A stretch of DNA of 64,000 nucleotides from Paenibacillus sp. Root444D2. Its GTDB lineage: Bacteria > Bacillota > Bacilli > Paenibacillales > NBRC-103111. The notes beneath the pieces were generated by a model. It was not told the DNA's origin. It did not search any database and saw only the letters and a program-made list of their open reading frames with translations. A program made the translations under genes and the position numbers. The stretch lies in contig NZ_LMEO01000045.1 in assembly GCF_001426375.1 (NCBI RefSeq), forward strand, positions 679,172 through 743,171, read 5' to 3'. Numbering within the stretch: position 1 is the first letter of the stretch; each line of letters opens with the position of its first letter. This document shows positions 42,127 through 51,614 of the stretch, piece after piece.

Positions 42127-43701
42127 TCATCCTGAAGTGGTTTTGGTCGGCTTCATCTTATAGCGGGACGGCGATTCGCCTATATACTTTTTGAATTTCA
42201 AATGGAAATAATCGGCGCTGGCATACCCGACACGCGTCGCTACCTGGTGCACCTTGAGCCCGCCGGCCAGCAAATGTTTGGCGTTCCGGATTCGGACTTT
42301 GTCCAAATAGTTGTGAAAGGTGTCGCCCGTGAAGCTTTTGAACATCTTCCCCAAGTACCCGCTATTGTAATTGAATAACCCGGCGAGTGTCTCAAGCTTT
42401 AAGTTTTCAGCGTAATGACGCTCCACGAAATCAAGAATTTGCTTGATGGCAGACTCGCTGCTGAACGTGCTTATACGCTCCGTCAGTCCGAGCAACCTGT
42501 CCTCAAGCATCTGACGCAACGACCGAAGATCAGGCTGCTCATAAATTTCTGCGACTACCGAAAGGCCATCTTGTGCGGCAGTGAAAGCGGTGTCACTTGT
42601 CTTCGACAGCTTGGTCAGTGCGAGCGATATCCATTGCGAGAAGGCTGTTTTCATCGCTAGCTCCGCACCGTCGTACGCGGCGATCGACTGCCCCCCTTCA
42701 TCCAGAATGCGCCGAACGGAGTCCTTGCTGCCGATATCGAGCGCATAAAATAGCTTATCCGCCAAAGCGTTTATATCGGGTCCAGTCGGCTCGCCGTCTC
42801 TAGTGCCATTAGCGGCAAGGTTGAGAGGCGGACGCTTAAGAATGACCCTCCGTTCTCCGCGGAACAGGAACTCTTCCTTCAGCAGCCGGACAGCCTGCGA
42901 ATAGGATTGACTGATTTCGCCGAGCTGAGGCACCGGGTCTCCCGCCGCTGCGGAGAAGCCGCCGTTCAGTCCCAGAAGTGATTCCTCCAAATCCAGATAC
43001 ATCGAATTGGCCTGTAGTTTATTCGGCGCCCTCTCATTCAGCAGAACGCCTACAAAGGGCTCTGCGGCGAATACGATGCCTGTACCCGACGACTCAAAAC
43101 GCTCTGCCAGCTTTCTCTTGACTTCCGCCCGACCGTTTACATGACTGCCAAGCGGCGGATGCAGCTTCAAGAGCATTACCCGATACGAACACCAATCGAG
43201 CTCCGGCTCCTTCGGCTGTTCCATCGCCGTACGGTGACCCTCCTCATCATACATTAGCAGCGATACGATCTGATCCTCGAGCTGCTGCGCCGACGTCTGT
43301 TCCTTTATTTGCAGCGATCCGGAAGCCTCTCTCAGCACTCCGCCGATCCTATCAAGCTCATCTTGTAATTCATCCGTATCTACTGGCTTGAGCAAATAGG
43401 CGTTCACTCCCCATGAAATCGCGCGCTTGGCGTACGAGAAATCGGCATGGCCGCTTAAAATGATAAATTGGCATTCCTTATCGACCTTGCGAATTTCTTC
43501 GATAACCTGCAGCCCGTCCGTCCCAGGCATGCGGACATCCATGACCATAAGGTCGGGCTTCAGCTCCTGGTGCCGAAGCATCGCTTCCCGGCCGTTGCCC
43601 GCCTCCCCGATCACCTCGAAGCCGTGCCGCTGCCAGTCGATAATCGCCTTCAAGCCTTGGCGTATCGCTTTTTCATCGTCTACGAGAATAACTTTATACA
43701 T
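42127..43701 (-). CDS. Response regulator, YesN/AraC type, of ABC transporter 3
   Basis: A 524-residue two-component regulator. The receiver domain (1-120) has the acidic pair in VDDEKAIRQG, phospho-acceptor D55 in VMDVRMPG and K104 in LLKPVD. A middle region of about 280 residues has no named domain I can assign. The C-terminal AraC helix-turn-helix pair spans about 420-518 (SGYLGKMFKSFTGDTFHNYL and VATRVGYASADYFHLKFKKY). ATG 43701 follows GGAGGAG by six bases. It overlaps the kinase gene by eight bases, so the pair is translationally coupled. It should activate the downstream transporter and perhaps the cellulase. Confidence 0.93.
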   Translation of the reverse strand: MYKVILVDDEKAIRQGLKAIIDWQRHGFEVIGEAGNGREAMLRHQELKPDLMVMDVRMPGTDGLQVIEEIRKVDKECQFIILSGHADFSYAKRAISWGVNAYLLKPVDTDELQDELDRIGGVLREASGSLQIKEQTSAQQLEDQIVSLLMYDEEGHRTAMEQPKEPELDWCSYRVMLLKLHPPLGSHVNGRAEVKRKLAERFESSGTGIVFAAEPFVGVLLNERAPNKLQANSMYLDLEESLLGLNGGFSAAAGDPVPQLGEISQSYSQAVRLLKEEFLFRGERRVILKRPPLNLAANGTRDGEPTGPDINALADKLFYALDIGSKDSVRRILDEGGQSIAAYDGAELAMKTAFSQWISLALTKLSKTSDTAFTAAQDGLSVVAEIYEQPDLRSLRQMLEDRLLGLTERISTFSSESAIKQILDFVERHYAENLKLETLAGLFNYNSGYLGKMFKSFTGDTFHNYLDKVRIRNAKHLLAGGLKVHQVATRVGYASADYFHLKFKKYIGESPSRYKMKPTKTTSG

Positions 43702-45481
43702 GTGAATCTCCTCCAATCGGTATCATGAAATGAATTTCCGTCCCTTCATTTTCCCGGCTGACGATGCGGAGTCCGTATTGCTCTCCATAAGTAAGAATAA
43801 GCCGCTGATGCACGTTGCGCAGGCCAATGCGATGATTCTTTCCATCTTCGGGGTCGTCCAGCGAGTAGATTAGCGCATTCAACCTTGCTTCCGGAATTCC
43901 GGCGCCATCGTCGGCAACAGTCACATACAAGGCGTGATCCTTAAGCTCCGTACGAATCCGTACGAAGCCCGCCTCTTCTTTATTCTCGATCCCGTGAATC
44001 ACGGCGTTCTCCACCAGGGGCTGCACGACGAGCGGCAGAATCTGGATTTCGCTTGATGCCGGGTCGAGCTCAAGCTCGTAGACAAGGCGGTCATCGTAAC
44101 GGAATCGTTGTATGGCCAAGTAACATCGGACCATATCCAGCTCTTCACCAAGTGTAATCGTACCGCCTCCGATCTCGAGGCTCTTGCGCATCAGTTTCCC
44201 AAGCACCCTGACGATGTCGGCAATATCCGCACTCCCCCGCAAATGAATCTTCATCCGCAGCGACTCAAGGGCGTTGAACAAGAAATGGGGATTGATCTGG
44301 CTGGCCATCATTTTCAGTTTGATTTCTTTCTGCTTGAGCTCCAGCTGCGCTTTTTGCCGGTTCGATTCGGTCACTTCCTCCATCAACTCGCGGATATTGC
44401 CGACCATATAATTGAATTGCCGTGACAGCTGCCCGATTTCGTCGTCACCATCAATCACTGAGCTGGCATGCAAATCGCCTAAAGCCACCTTATTGATTTG
44501 CTTGCTCAAGCGAAAGATACGCTTCGACAACAGCGAGGAAAAAATATAGATGAACACCAAGGCGATTAACAAGCTCATGATGATAATGAATAGTCCGAAC
44601 ATGCTGATCCGGTTCGCTCCCTTAACGATGCTTTGCACCGAAAACACGGATATGATTTTCAAGCCGTTACTACTCACGTCCGGAATGAGGGACTCTATAA
44701 TGAGCTTCGACGTTTCCCCGTTGTAATCGATTTGGTACGTGCCACTCGGTTTATCCAGCATTTCCTGGGTGATGTGAAAGTCGCGAATATGCTTGCCCAC
44801 GAGGTCCGTGTTTTTGGCAGCATCGATATATCCGTTCCCATCGATGACCATCGTATCGAACTGCTCTTGCCTCAGAATTCCGTTCAGCTGCGTTGGGCTG
44901 ATATCGATGACGAGCACGCAGGTCGTTCTGTAATTCGGAAAATAGACGCGACGCACGAGGCTCAGGTAAGCACTATCGCCTTTCGTTTCGTCTCTGATAT
45001 AATACCATCCGATTTTATCCGAGTTCTTTATCGTCGCCTTGTACCATTCCGAATTCGCAATCGACGGCTCTGGCTGTAAATAGTACCAGTTATTCAGCAG
45101 CGTCGGATTATCCACGTACAACCGGATGTTGGTGATTTCTTTATACAGCCGCACGTATTGCTCGAACTCCCGATATTCTCTATAGGCCTCTACAACCGCA
45201 TAGTTCGATTCGTAACGCTTATTGACGAGAACTTCCAATCGCGGGTCCGTCGCCAACTTATTAGAAATCTCGATCGACAGTTTCAATATCTCGCCGATGC
45301 GTGTCTTCACCTTCTCCACGTCGTTCGACGTTTGCTGGACCGCATCGTTAAGTGCCGTCTGGCGGAGCGATTGGGTCAGCAAAGCGCCCACGATCCCGAC
45401 CGGAATAAAGACGACAAGGATGAATGAAATGATCAACTTCTTTTTCATGTGAATGTTGTTCGTTTTGTCTATCAACTTCAT
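43694..45481 (-). CDS. Sensor histidine kinase, YesM type, of ABC transporter 3
   Basis: A 595-residue membrane kinase. Transmembrane helices are at about 15-37 and 295-316, enclosing a Cache-like extracellular sensor of about 255 residues. A HAMP domain follows (about 317-370: RIFRLSKQINKVALGDLHAS), then the His_kinase motif INPHFLFNALESLRMKI with H399 and a HATPase domain ending with IPEARLNALI and GIGLRNVHQRL-like sequence. ATG 45481 is preferred to GTG 45487, which overlaps the likely ribosome binding site. A full-consensus cre site lies just upstream, so the sensor itself seems subject to catabolite control. Confidence 0.92.
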   Translation of the reverse strand: MKLIDKTNNIHMKKKLIISFILVVFIPVGIVGALLTQSLRQTALNDAVQQTSNDVEKVKTRIGEILKLSIEISNKLATDPRLEVLVNKRYESNYAVVEAYREYREFEQYVRLYKEITNIRLYVDNPTLLNNWYYLQPEPSIANSEWYKATIKNSDKIGWYYIRDETKGDSAYLSLVRRVYFPNYRTTCVLVIDISPTQLNGILRQEQFDTMVIDGNGYIDAAKNTDLVGKHIRDFHITQEMLDKPSGTYQIDYNGETSKLIIESLIPDVSSNGLKIISVFSVQSIVKGANRISMFGLFIIIMSLLIALVFIYIFSSLLSKRIFRLSKQINKVALGDLHASSVIDGDDEIGQLSRQFNYMVGNIRELMEEVTESNRQKAQLELKQKEIKLKMMASQINPHFLFNALESLRMKIHLRGSADIADIVRVLGKLMRKSLEIGGGTITLGEELDMVRCYLAIQRFRYDDRLVYELELDPASSEIQILPLVVQPLVENAVIHGIENKEEAGFVRIRTELKDHALYVTVADDGAGIPEARLNALIYSLDDPEDGKNHRIGLRNVHQRLILTYGEQYGLRIVSRENEGTEIHFMIPIGGDSHV

Positions 45482-45504
45482 AAGCACCTTGCCCCCCTTT
45501 TTTT

Positions 45505-45518
45505 TGATAGCGTTTTCA
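45505..45518 (+). promoter_or_regulatory. cre (CcpA-binding) site in the kinase leader
   Basis: TGATAGCGTTTTCA fits all 14 positions of TGWNANCGNTNWCA in both orientations. It lies 24 bases upstream of the kinase ATG, a position where bound CcpA would act as a transcription roadblock. Confidence 0.65.
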
Positions 45519-45774
45519 ATTATGTGAAATATATGATTTTATGCTTCTGCTATGGGGCTATATAATTATAAAAAAACTTTCGAAAGCATCCCACCCAGTA
45601 GATTCATCGAAATTTCATGTCAAAATTAGATATTTTTATCCTAACACAAAAAAATCGATGTTGCATTTTGGCCCGCAGAGACCCGGAACAGCATCTGGTT
45701 CCTTTGCGTATAAAGATGGCTTAATTTTGCGCCAAATGGTTAACCCACTCCCATTCCGGAAGCCCCACAAAAAA

Positions 45775-45822
45775 CTGCCGCACATGGAATCCATATGCGG
45801 CAGCCTTCCTTCTATTCCTTGC
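45775..45822 (-). terminator. Terminator-like direct repeat, copy A
   Basis: On the minus strand, CTGCCGCATATGG pairs with CCATGTGCGGCAG (perfect apart from one G-T pair) and is followed by TTTTTT, a good terminator for leftward genes. A nearly identical 48-49 base element, including flanking GCAAGGAATAGAAGGAAGG, recurs at 47096-47144. The two copies flank the esterase gene. Confidence 0.75.
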
Positions 45823-45957
45823 AAATGAAGCGCCGAGCTGCAGTCGTCCCTCAAGACGATGGACGTCATCCGCCCTTGAAGGATTCCACGCCTGCCTACA
45901 AGTTCTGCTTAGGGGAACGGCCCAGCCCCAGATCTAGACCTCCCTGTATATGTTCAG

Positions 45958-47037
45958 TTAAAATGAATGGAGCGTCAACCTGACAACATATGGCTTTTCA
46001 TGCTCTTCACATTTCCCAAATGATAACCGGATAAAATTATATGCACCGTTGTTCCATACATTGAAATCATGAACACCGTTCTTTAGAAGGACCTGGTAAT
46101 AATCACTTACAGAATCTCCCGCAGTGTCCGTTAGCCCTTCAACCGATTTGGCATAGCTGCCATTTGCTACTCCGTCTGAATCGCCGCAGGTGGTATATAG
46201 CAAATGAAGTTTATGGACGCATGATGTGAGACTGACTCCAAGAGTTATGCCATCACTCGACGTAGGAGCGTTTGAAAAAGCTCCGACATAAGCAAACAAA
46301 TCTATCATGCCTGGCGCGAGCACAGTCTTATCCAACCCGTTGTTCCAGGAACTCTCTGTGCCAGTGATTCGCGTTGAATCATGTCGGTAACCGCCGAGGA
46401 TCAGATTCAAGGCTTGCATTCCCCCCATCGAAAGCCCGGCGATCGCTCTGCGCGTGCGGTTAAATAGGATTCCCTCATCTGAAGTGACTGTTATATCTGC
46501 GTATGTTTTGTAGTTTGATTCAATAAATGGAATCAGATCGTATCTCAACTCATAATCGAAGTAATAGAATCCCAGCATATTGGTTCCTTCGGAATTGAAG
46601 GAGCTATCCGTCCAGTCGTACGCGCTTCTCCCGTTGGGAAATACGACGATCAGCGGATCGATATCGCCGTTTACAATAAGATTGTCAAATATATTGCAAA
46701 TGATAAATCGTCCGTCAACCTTACCGTTACTACTTAACCATTCATATTGATCCCCGCCTACTCCATGAAGCAAATACAATACATTATATCTAACGGTAGT
46801 GTCGTTTGGGTCATAACCCGGAGGCAAGTAGACGTTGCATTTCTTCAATATGGCATCTCCCGCAACGGTTTCTCTTCCTGCTTCACTGATCTCGATGTTC
46901 CGATCCGTTACAAGCTGTCGAGACAAATGAATATAGTTGCCTACCTTATAGGAAACCTCTTGAACCGTACCTTGAGACTCTTCATTAACTGACCTTAGAT
47001 ATTCGGCAGGCACTGACGTCACATTCATGCTTTTCAT
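45958..47037 (-). CDS. CE1-like carbohydrate esterase (feruloyl/acetyl esterase fold)
   Basis: A 359-residue alpha/beta hydrolase of the esterase D / feruloyl esterase type. It has CNVYLPPGYDP, the oxyanion-hole region YLLHGVGGDQYEW, nucleophile S203 in AIAGLSMGGMQAL and a C-terminal His in KNGVHDFNVWNNG. It probably removes ferulate or acetate from xylan. No signal peptide is visible even though related enzymes are often secreted; the start (MKSMNVTSVPAEYLRS) looks like the inside of a larger secreted protein, and the ribosome binding site is weak. The gene may be 5'-truncated or moved. It lies 3' of the surface xylanase and is flanked by two copies of a terminator-like repeat. Confidence 0.8.
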   Translation of the reverse strand: MKSMNVTSVPAEYLRSVNEESQGTVQEVSYKVGNYIHLSRQLVTDRNIEISEAGRETVAGDAILKKCNVYLPPGYDPNDTTVRYNVLYLLHGVGGDQYEWLSSNGKVDGRFIICNIFDNLIVNGDIDPLIVVFPNGRSAYDWTDSSFNSEGTNMLGFYYFDYELRYDLIPFIESNYKTYADITVTSDEGILFNRTRRAIAGLSMGGMQALNLILGGYRHDSTRITGTESSWNNGLDKTVLAPGMIDLFAYVGAFSNAPTSSDGITLGVSLTSCVHKLHLLYTTCGDSDGVANGSYAKSVEGLTDTAGDSVSDYYQVLLKNGVHDFNVWNNGAYNFIRLSFGKCEEHEKPYVVRLTLHSF

Positions 47038-47095
47038 AGATCATTATTGTCCCTTCGGATATATATTTTCCACAATAAGAATATGGAATACAAAG

Positions 47096-47144
47096 CTGCC
47101 GCACATGAAATCCACGTGCGGACAGCCTTCCTTCTATTCCTTGC
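47096..47144 (-). terminator. Terminator-like direct repeat, copy B
   Basis: The second copy lies 15 bases after the xylanase stop. On the minus strand, CTGTCCGCACGTGG and CCA/TGTGCGGCAG-type arms form a hairpin, followed by CTTTGTATT. It differs from copy A at a few positions and by one inserted base, and lacks the long T run. Confidence 0.65.
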
Positions 47145-47158
47145 TGGCGTTATTGCAC

Positions 47159-50100
47159 CTATTGAGCATCCAAAACCCTAATGATGATAACCGCCGCTTC
47201 TGCGCGGGTGCTGAAAGCCTTCGGCTTCAGTGTACCGTCTTCGTAGCCGTTCAGCACACCCTTGGTTGTCAAAGCCGCAAGCAATCCTTGGGCCCAGGCG
47301 GAGACGTCGCCGCTGTCCTTATAGTCCAAATCGCTGTTTGCAGATGCCAAATGTGCAGCACGAGCCAGGATTGCAGCCATTTGTTCCCGCGTGATGTTGT
47401 CATACGGGCCGAAGGTTCCGTCCTCATAGCCATTCACGATCCCCAGCGTGGATGCGGTTGCAATAGCATCCTTCGCCCAGTGGCTGCCGGTATCGGAGAA
47501 CCCAGCTCCGCCTGTTGCCGTCAGGTGGAAAGCTTTGACGATCATGGATACGAACTCGGCTCTTGTTACAGCTGCTTCAGGCCGGAATGAACCGTCTTGG
47601 TAACCGTCGATCACACCGGCCTTCACAAGGGCTTGGATCCCTGCTTCGGCCCAGTGTCCTTTAATATCGGTCAAGGCCGGAACCTTGAACGATGCGGACT
47701 TTTCTGCCGCCAATACTGCAAACTTGGTGAAGTGTGTCACGCTGCCGGAAACGGTGCCTTTCTCCCGGTCGACCTTAATGTCGCCCAGTTTGACCCACTT
47801 GTCGGTTTCTTCATTGTACCAGTACAATGCCACCTCATGTTCATCATCCAACAAGCCAGTCTTGAACGGCAGGGTAATAGTGACTGGTTTCTGGAACGCT
47901 CCTGCCACGTCCTTAGTAATCTCGTACACATCTCCGGCCAGCTTCAAATGCGGGTCGTTATTCAGCTTCGAAGGATCACTCAGCTTTTTGACGACCACGA
48001 TAACGTCTTTGCCAATGGCTCCGGCCGGCAAATCAATGGTCGCTCCATTTTGTTCGACCTTGCCGCCCTTTTGGACGTCCACTTTAAAGAATTCGTCCGG
48101 TGTGGGGCTCGAGGTAGAACCGGTCTGGGACGGTGCAAGCTTCGGCTCAAACGTCAGAACGCCGAATCTCGAGGTATTCTGATAGGATTGACCTGTCGGG
48201 TCGTTCCATGAAAATACGCTTTCCCGGCTTCCACTGTCCTGAGCATTATTGACTTGGAGGTCGAATCCGATCATGGTTCCTGCAGCAGGAGTGATCGTAT
48301 CCAGCGCGATTGCCGTTTCTACAACGTAGCCTCCATCAATGAGTTTGGTGGCCGATGTATAGTTGTCTTGGGTTGCATGACCGCCAACGGTCTTCACGTT
48401 CTTGAAGTTGATTCGGTATTGGCCATCGTCGATTTGGTAGCTATCCGTTTTTCCGTTGTTTTGGTCAACGAAGATTTCAATCGAATCCTGCTCCCATGGG
48501 TTCGCGTTAGCATCGTTCAATTTGCTATCTTGCACGACGGCATAAACATAAAGGTTATGTTCATCCCACATCGTATGGATTTGAGCTTTGGCGACTGCGT
48601 TGTTATGTTGTTCTACCATGACGTCGGTGGAATAAACCGGTGCGTTCGCCCACGTGCTGTCCAGTTCACCGTCGATGGTGGGGGTTCCGTAAACAGCTTT
48701 TCCCGCCTTGGTAGCATCGATATAAGTCAAGACCCCGTAACCTGCTGTATCGCTGTCTTGGACGTTCCGTGGATCGCTCCAGGAAACGATGACGCCGTTG
48801 CTGCCATGCTCCGTACCGTCATTAGTTCCCATGTCGGTCACTCTTACGTCAAACTTCACTTGCTTGCCTAAGGTGCCTGCCAATGGGATCGATGCTTGCA
48901 CTACATAACCGTCGGTGGTTTCCGTAATATGAGCATCATTTCGTGCGAATGTATACTTCTGGATTCCATTTACGAAGAGATCGATTTTATCCGTTGCGGT
49001 TTTGGTACTGTCTTTGACCGCTACACGGGCATATAGGTTATGGTCATCCCACAACGTTTTCACTTGAGCCTGCAGCGTACCTGCTTGTTGGGTCTTGATT
49101 GTCGGAATCGTATTCCAAACCGAATCTAAAGCGTTTACAGGTGTGCCTTGAGCTGTGAGTGCTGTTTCTGGAGTGATGGGAAGATGAGTAGGCGTTACCG
49201 TCTTTACTGCCTCGATCATTCCCCAATACGCGTATTTCGCTTGATGCTTCACGTCAAACGGAAGTGGGGCATCTTTACGGATGATATTATTGAAGTTGTC
49301 CAGCCAGGTATGATCGTCTGCAATCCCCCATAGCGTAACATTGCTGATCCATCCGTCAGGATTATATGCTGGAGTGTTCGGGTCGGCATGTTTGCTCTCG
49401 TTGTCCAGTCGAACCAGCTCTTGGAACAATTGTTTGTAGCGGTACCCTTGTTTAATAAGCATGTTCTCATCAAAGCTGGTTGTTGAGCTATCCGTATAAA
49501 CGGAAACGTCAAGCTCTGTGATCTGATTGTCGAATCCGGCTTCTCCGAATTTCCGGATGGAATCGGAAATTTGTTCGATAGAGGGGCCGCCGATGCTGAT
49601 GTGCGTTTGATGGCCTACACCGTCAATCGGAATTCCCTCTTTTCTCAGCTTCGTTACCAAATTAAACAAGAAATCGCGTTTGACCGGGTCCTGCGTACTA
49701 TAATCGTTGATATACAGCTTAGAGTTCGGGAACTCTTGCCGAGCAACTGTGAAAGCTGTTCGGATGAAGTCCAGGCCTGTCAGATTATACCACTCGCTCT
49801 TCCGCATGCCGTCCCGCTGTCCTGGGTCGATGACTTCGTTGACGACGTCGATGGCATTGATCGGTACTTCCATAGCTTTAAAGTGACGCGCTACAGTTTG
49901 AATATAAGTTGTAAGACGGTCCAGCACCAGCTGTTTATTATCATCTGTTGCTTCAAGCGGATTGCCTTTAGCATCCTTAAACATCCATTCCGCAGCTTGC
50001 GAATGCCAAGCAAGAGTATGCAACCGGAAATTCATATTGTGATCCTTGGCATACTGTGCAGTCTTGTCTGCTTCCGTCCAGTTCCATTGCCCTTCTGTCG

Positions 50101-51301
50101 GTTCGAGAGAGCCCGGCTTTGTGGCGTTCTCAGCGACGATGGAACTGTAGTGATAATCCAGAAGTGTGTGGACATCGGAAGTAAGCTGGTCGCCAGCCAC
50201 CGCAGCACCGATCTTGAAGTTGTCCGCATAGACGTCCTTCAAATGATCAATATCCGTTTGAATCGGCTTTGGTCCGGCTACTTGGCCCACATTGGACAAA
50301 TCGAAATCGTCCATATAGAAGGATCTTGCATCGCTATACTGGTCGGCTACTTCCACGTATGCATTCAAAACAGTCGGAGTGCTTGTTAAAGTGAACGTGC
50401 CGGTCAACTGTACCCATTGATCAGATGTCACCGTCAAGTTAGATGAAACATTGGCATAAGAACTGTCACCGCTTTGTACAGAGAGCCGCAATACAGTGGG
50501 GGACTGCCCCGAAGCCATTTTTACCCATGCGGACAAATTGTATTTGTTGCCCGCAGACATATCCCCCAGGACGTTAAGCAATGGTCCGTCATATTGCTTT
50601 GATACCGTGGTCAGTAAGCTTTTGGAGCCGCCTGTGGTGTGATTGTCAGCCGTCGATATATCGATATTGCCTGGGCCGTTCCTACGTACCCATTCCCCCT
50701 GCCCGTCTTCAAAAGTAGATTGGATCCCCGGTTGATCAATCGACGTGACGTCCATTAGCGACACTTCATCAATATAGAGATCCTCCGTCGTGGTGGAATT
50801 ATTCGACTCAACCCATATTTTGAACCCCGTGGTATCGCTCGGGAGCTGGTACCCCTTCCATTCAAAGGTGGTCCATTCTGTGGAACTAACCGATTTATCC
50901 TCTACCAGCCAAGGATATTGGTTAGTCAGCGAGACGGCGGCGACATTAGAAGCGATATGAAAGGTGTCGGTTCCTGCTCCGAGTTTAAGCTTCAGCGATA
51001 AATCGTACGTATGGCCGGGTTTCGTCAACGAAGTCAAATCCAAGAACGGGCTGCTGCTACTTGCAGCACGGTTCGTCATCGCCAAGGACTTGGATCCTTC
51101 GGAATATGTTGTTGACGATATGGCAACGCTTCCGTCCCCTTTCCAAGGCACCTTTTCCCAGCCGCCTATTTGGCCATCTTCAAAGCTTTGGGACAAAACC
51201 ACCGATCCGCTGGCTGCTGCCTCCAAAGGCGCTAGCAGCTGGGGGGCGATCATCCCAAACAGCAGCACGATTGCCATCCATACATTCATTTTCTTTCTCA
51301 C
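47159..51301 (-). CDS. Surface-anchored GH10 xylanase with CBM22/4-9-like, CBM9 and SLH domains
   Basis: 1380 residues. The signal peptide ends near residue 30 (LAPLEAAA). Two CBM4/9/22-like beta-sandwiches cover about 34-185 and 193-338. The GH10 barrel (about 350-715) has acid/base E489 in DVVNEVID and nucleophile E596 in ITELDVSV. Two CBM9-type modules follow (about 725-1070), the second holding NPWEQDSIEIFVDQNNGK. A ZU5-like beta domain precedes three C-terminal SLH repeats (FSDTGSHWAKDAIATAS, TREQMAAILARA) that anchor the protein to the cell wall. The architecture matches the cell-associated XynA of xylan-using Paenibacillus. GTG 51301 is preferred because GGAGG abuts the ATG at 51307. 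A near-cre site overlaps the leader. Confidence 0.95.
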   Translation of the reverse strand: MRKKMNVWMAIVLLFGMIAPQLLAPLEAAASGSVVLSQSFEDGQIGGWEKVPWKGDGSVAISSTTYSEGSKSLAMTNRAASSSSPFLDLTSLTKPGHTYDLSLKLKLGAGTDTFHIASNVAAVSLTNQYPWLVEDKSVSSTEWTTFEWKGYQLPSDTTGFKIWVESNNSTTTEDLYIDEVSLMDVTSIDQPGIQSTFEDGQGEWVRRNGPGNIDISTADNHTTGGSKSLLTTVSKQYDGPLLNVLGDMSAGNKYNLSAWVKMASGQSPTVLRLSVQSGDSSYANVSSNLTVTSDQWVQLTGTFTLTSTPTVLNAYVEVADQYSDARSFYMDDFDLSNVGQVAGPKPIQTDIDHLKDVYADNFKIGAAVAGDQLTSDVHTLLDYHYSSIVAENATKPGSLEPTEGQWNWTEADKTAQYAKDHNMNFRLHTLAWHSQAAEWMFKDAKGNPLEATDDNKQLVLDRLTTYIQTVARHFKAMEVPINAIDVVNEVIDPGQRDGMRKSEWYNLTGLDFIRTAFTVARQEFPNSKLYINDYSTQDPVKRDFLFNLVTKLRKEGIPIDGVGHQTHISIGGPSIEQISDSIRKFGEAGFDNQITELDVSVYTDSSTTSFDENMLIKQGYRYKQLFQELVRLDNESKHADPNTPAYNPDGWISNVTLWGIADDHTWLDNFNNIIRKDAPLPFDVKHQAKYAYWGMIEAVKTVTPTHLPITPETALTAQGTPVNALDSVWNTIPTIKTQQAGTLQAQVKTLWDDHNLYARVAVKDSTKTATDKIDLFVNGIQKYTFARNDAHITETTDGYVVQASIPLAGTLGKQVKFDVRVTDMGTNDGTEHGSNGVIVSWSDPRNVQDSDTAGYGVLTYIDATKAGKAVYGTPTIDGELDSTWANAPVYSTDVMVEQHNNAVAKAQIHTMWDEHNLYVYAVVQDSKLNDANANPWEQDSIEIFVDQNNGKTDSYQIDDGQYRINFKNVKTVGGHATQDNYTSATKLIDGGYVVETAIALDTITPAAGTMIGFDLQVNNAQDSGSRESVFSWNDPTGQSYQNTSRFGVLTFEPKLAPSQTGSTSSPTPDEFFKVDVQKGGKVEQNGATIDLPAGAIGKDVIVVVKKLSDPSKLNNDPHLKLAGDVYEITKDVAGAFQKPVTITLPFKTGLLDDEHEVALYWYNEETDKWVKLGDIKVDREKGTVSGSVTHFTKFAVLAAEKSASFKVPALTDIKGHWAEAGIQALVKAGVIDGYQDGSFRPEAAVTRAEFVSMIVKAFHLTATGGAGFSDTGSHWAKDAIATASTLGIVNGYEDGTFGPYDNITREQMAAILARAAHLASANSDLDYKDSGDVSAWAQGLLAALTTKGVLNGYEDGTLKPKAFSTRAEAAVIIIRVLDAQ

Positions 51302-51319
51302 AAGCATCCTCCTCTTTCT

Positions 51320-51333
51320 TGCAATCGCTTACA
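51320..51333 (-). promoter_or_regulatory. Near-consensus cre site in the surface-xylanase leader
   Basis: The minus strand reads TGTAAGCGATTGCA, 13 of 14 positions of TGWNANCGNTNWCA. It ends about 19 bases before the GTG start, just upstream of the ribosome binding site. Confidence 0.55.
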
Positions 51334-51457
51334 ATCTATTCCAATTTCATTTTACAACTTAGATAATTGGCTTCACATACTCAAAATAAAGAATAATCCC
51401 CCCTCAATTATGGCGTAGAATGTATTAAACATTAGTCCTCTTTCTAATAAAAAGAAA

Positions 51458-51493
51458 TCGTCCCAAAAGGTCATAAATTGACCTACGGGACGA
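51458..51493 (-). terminator. Terminator after the intracellular xylanase / deacetylase relic
   Basis: On the minus strand, TCGTCCC (51487-51493) with GGGACGA (51458-51464), and AGGTCA with TGACCT inside, form a long stem with one bulge. It is followed by TTTCTTTTTA. It lies just past the deacetylase relic. Confidence 0.75.
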
Positions 51494-51509
51494 CCCCTTT
51501 GTCGATGAC

Positions 51510-51602
51510 TTACTGCTCTGACTTGCCTAATTCCAACAGCCGGCTGACCGTCACAAGCTCATAGCCATGGCCTTGGCCTTGGAAGCGGCGATGACGCTCC
51601 AG
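51510..51602 (-). pseudogene. 3' stub of a polysaccharide deacetylase-like gene
   Basis: The minus strand reads QGQGHGYELVTVSRLLELGK then SEQ and TAA. GYELVTVSxLLELG is the usual end of NodB-type polysaccharide deacetylases (CE4). Nothing of the catalytic domain remains; a few bases upstream lies the stop of the GH10 gene. It suggests that a deacetylase gene once followed here and lost everything but its 3' end and terminator. Confidence 0.55.
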
Positions 51603-51614
51603 ATCCAAAATTGC

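Larger units (their letters stand above)
45482..45957. other. Intergenic region between the esterase and kinase genes
   Basis: 476 bases with no supported gene. Left to right it holds the 136-base 3' region of the esterase gene, the first copy of a terminator-like repeat (45775-45822), AT-rich leader DNA and the cre site of the kinase gene (45505-45518). Confidence 0.5.
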
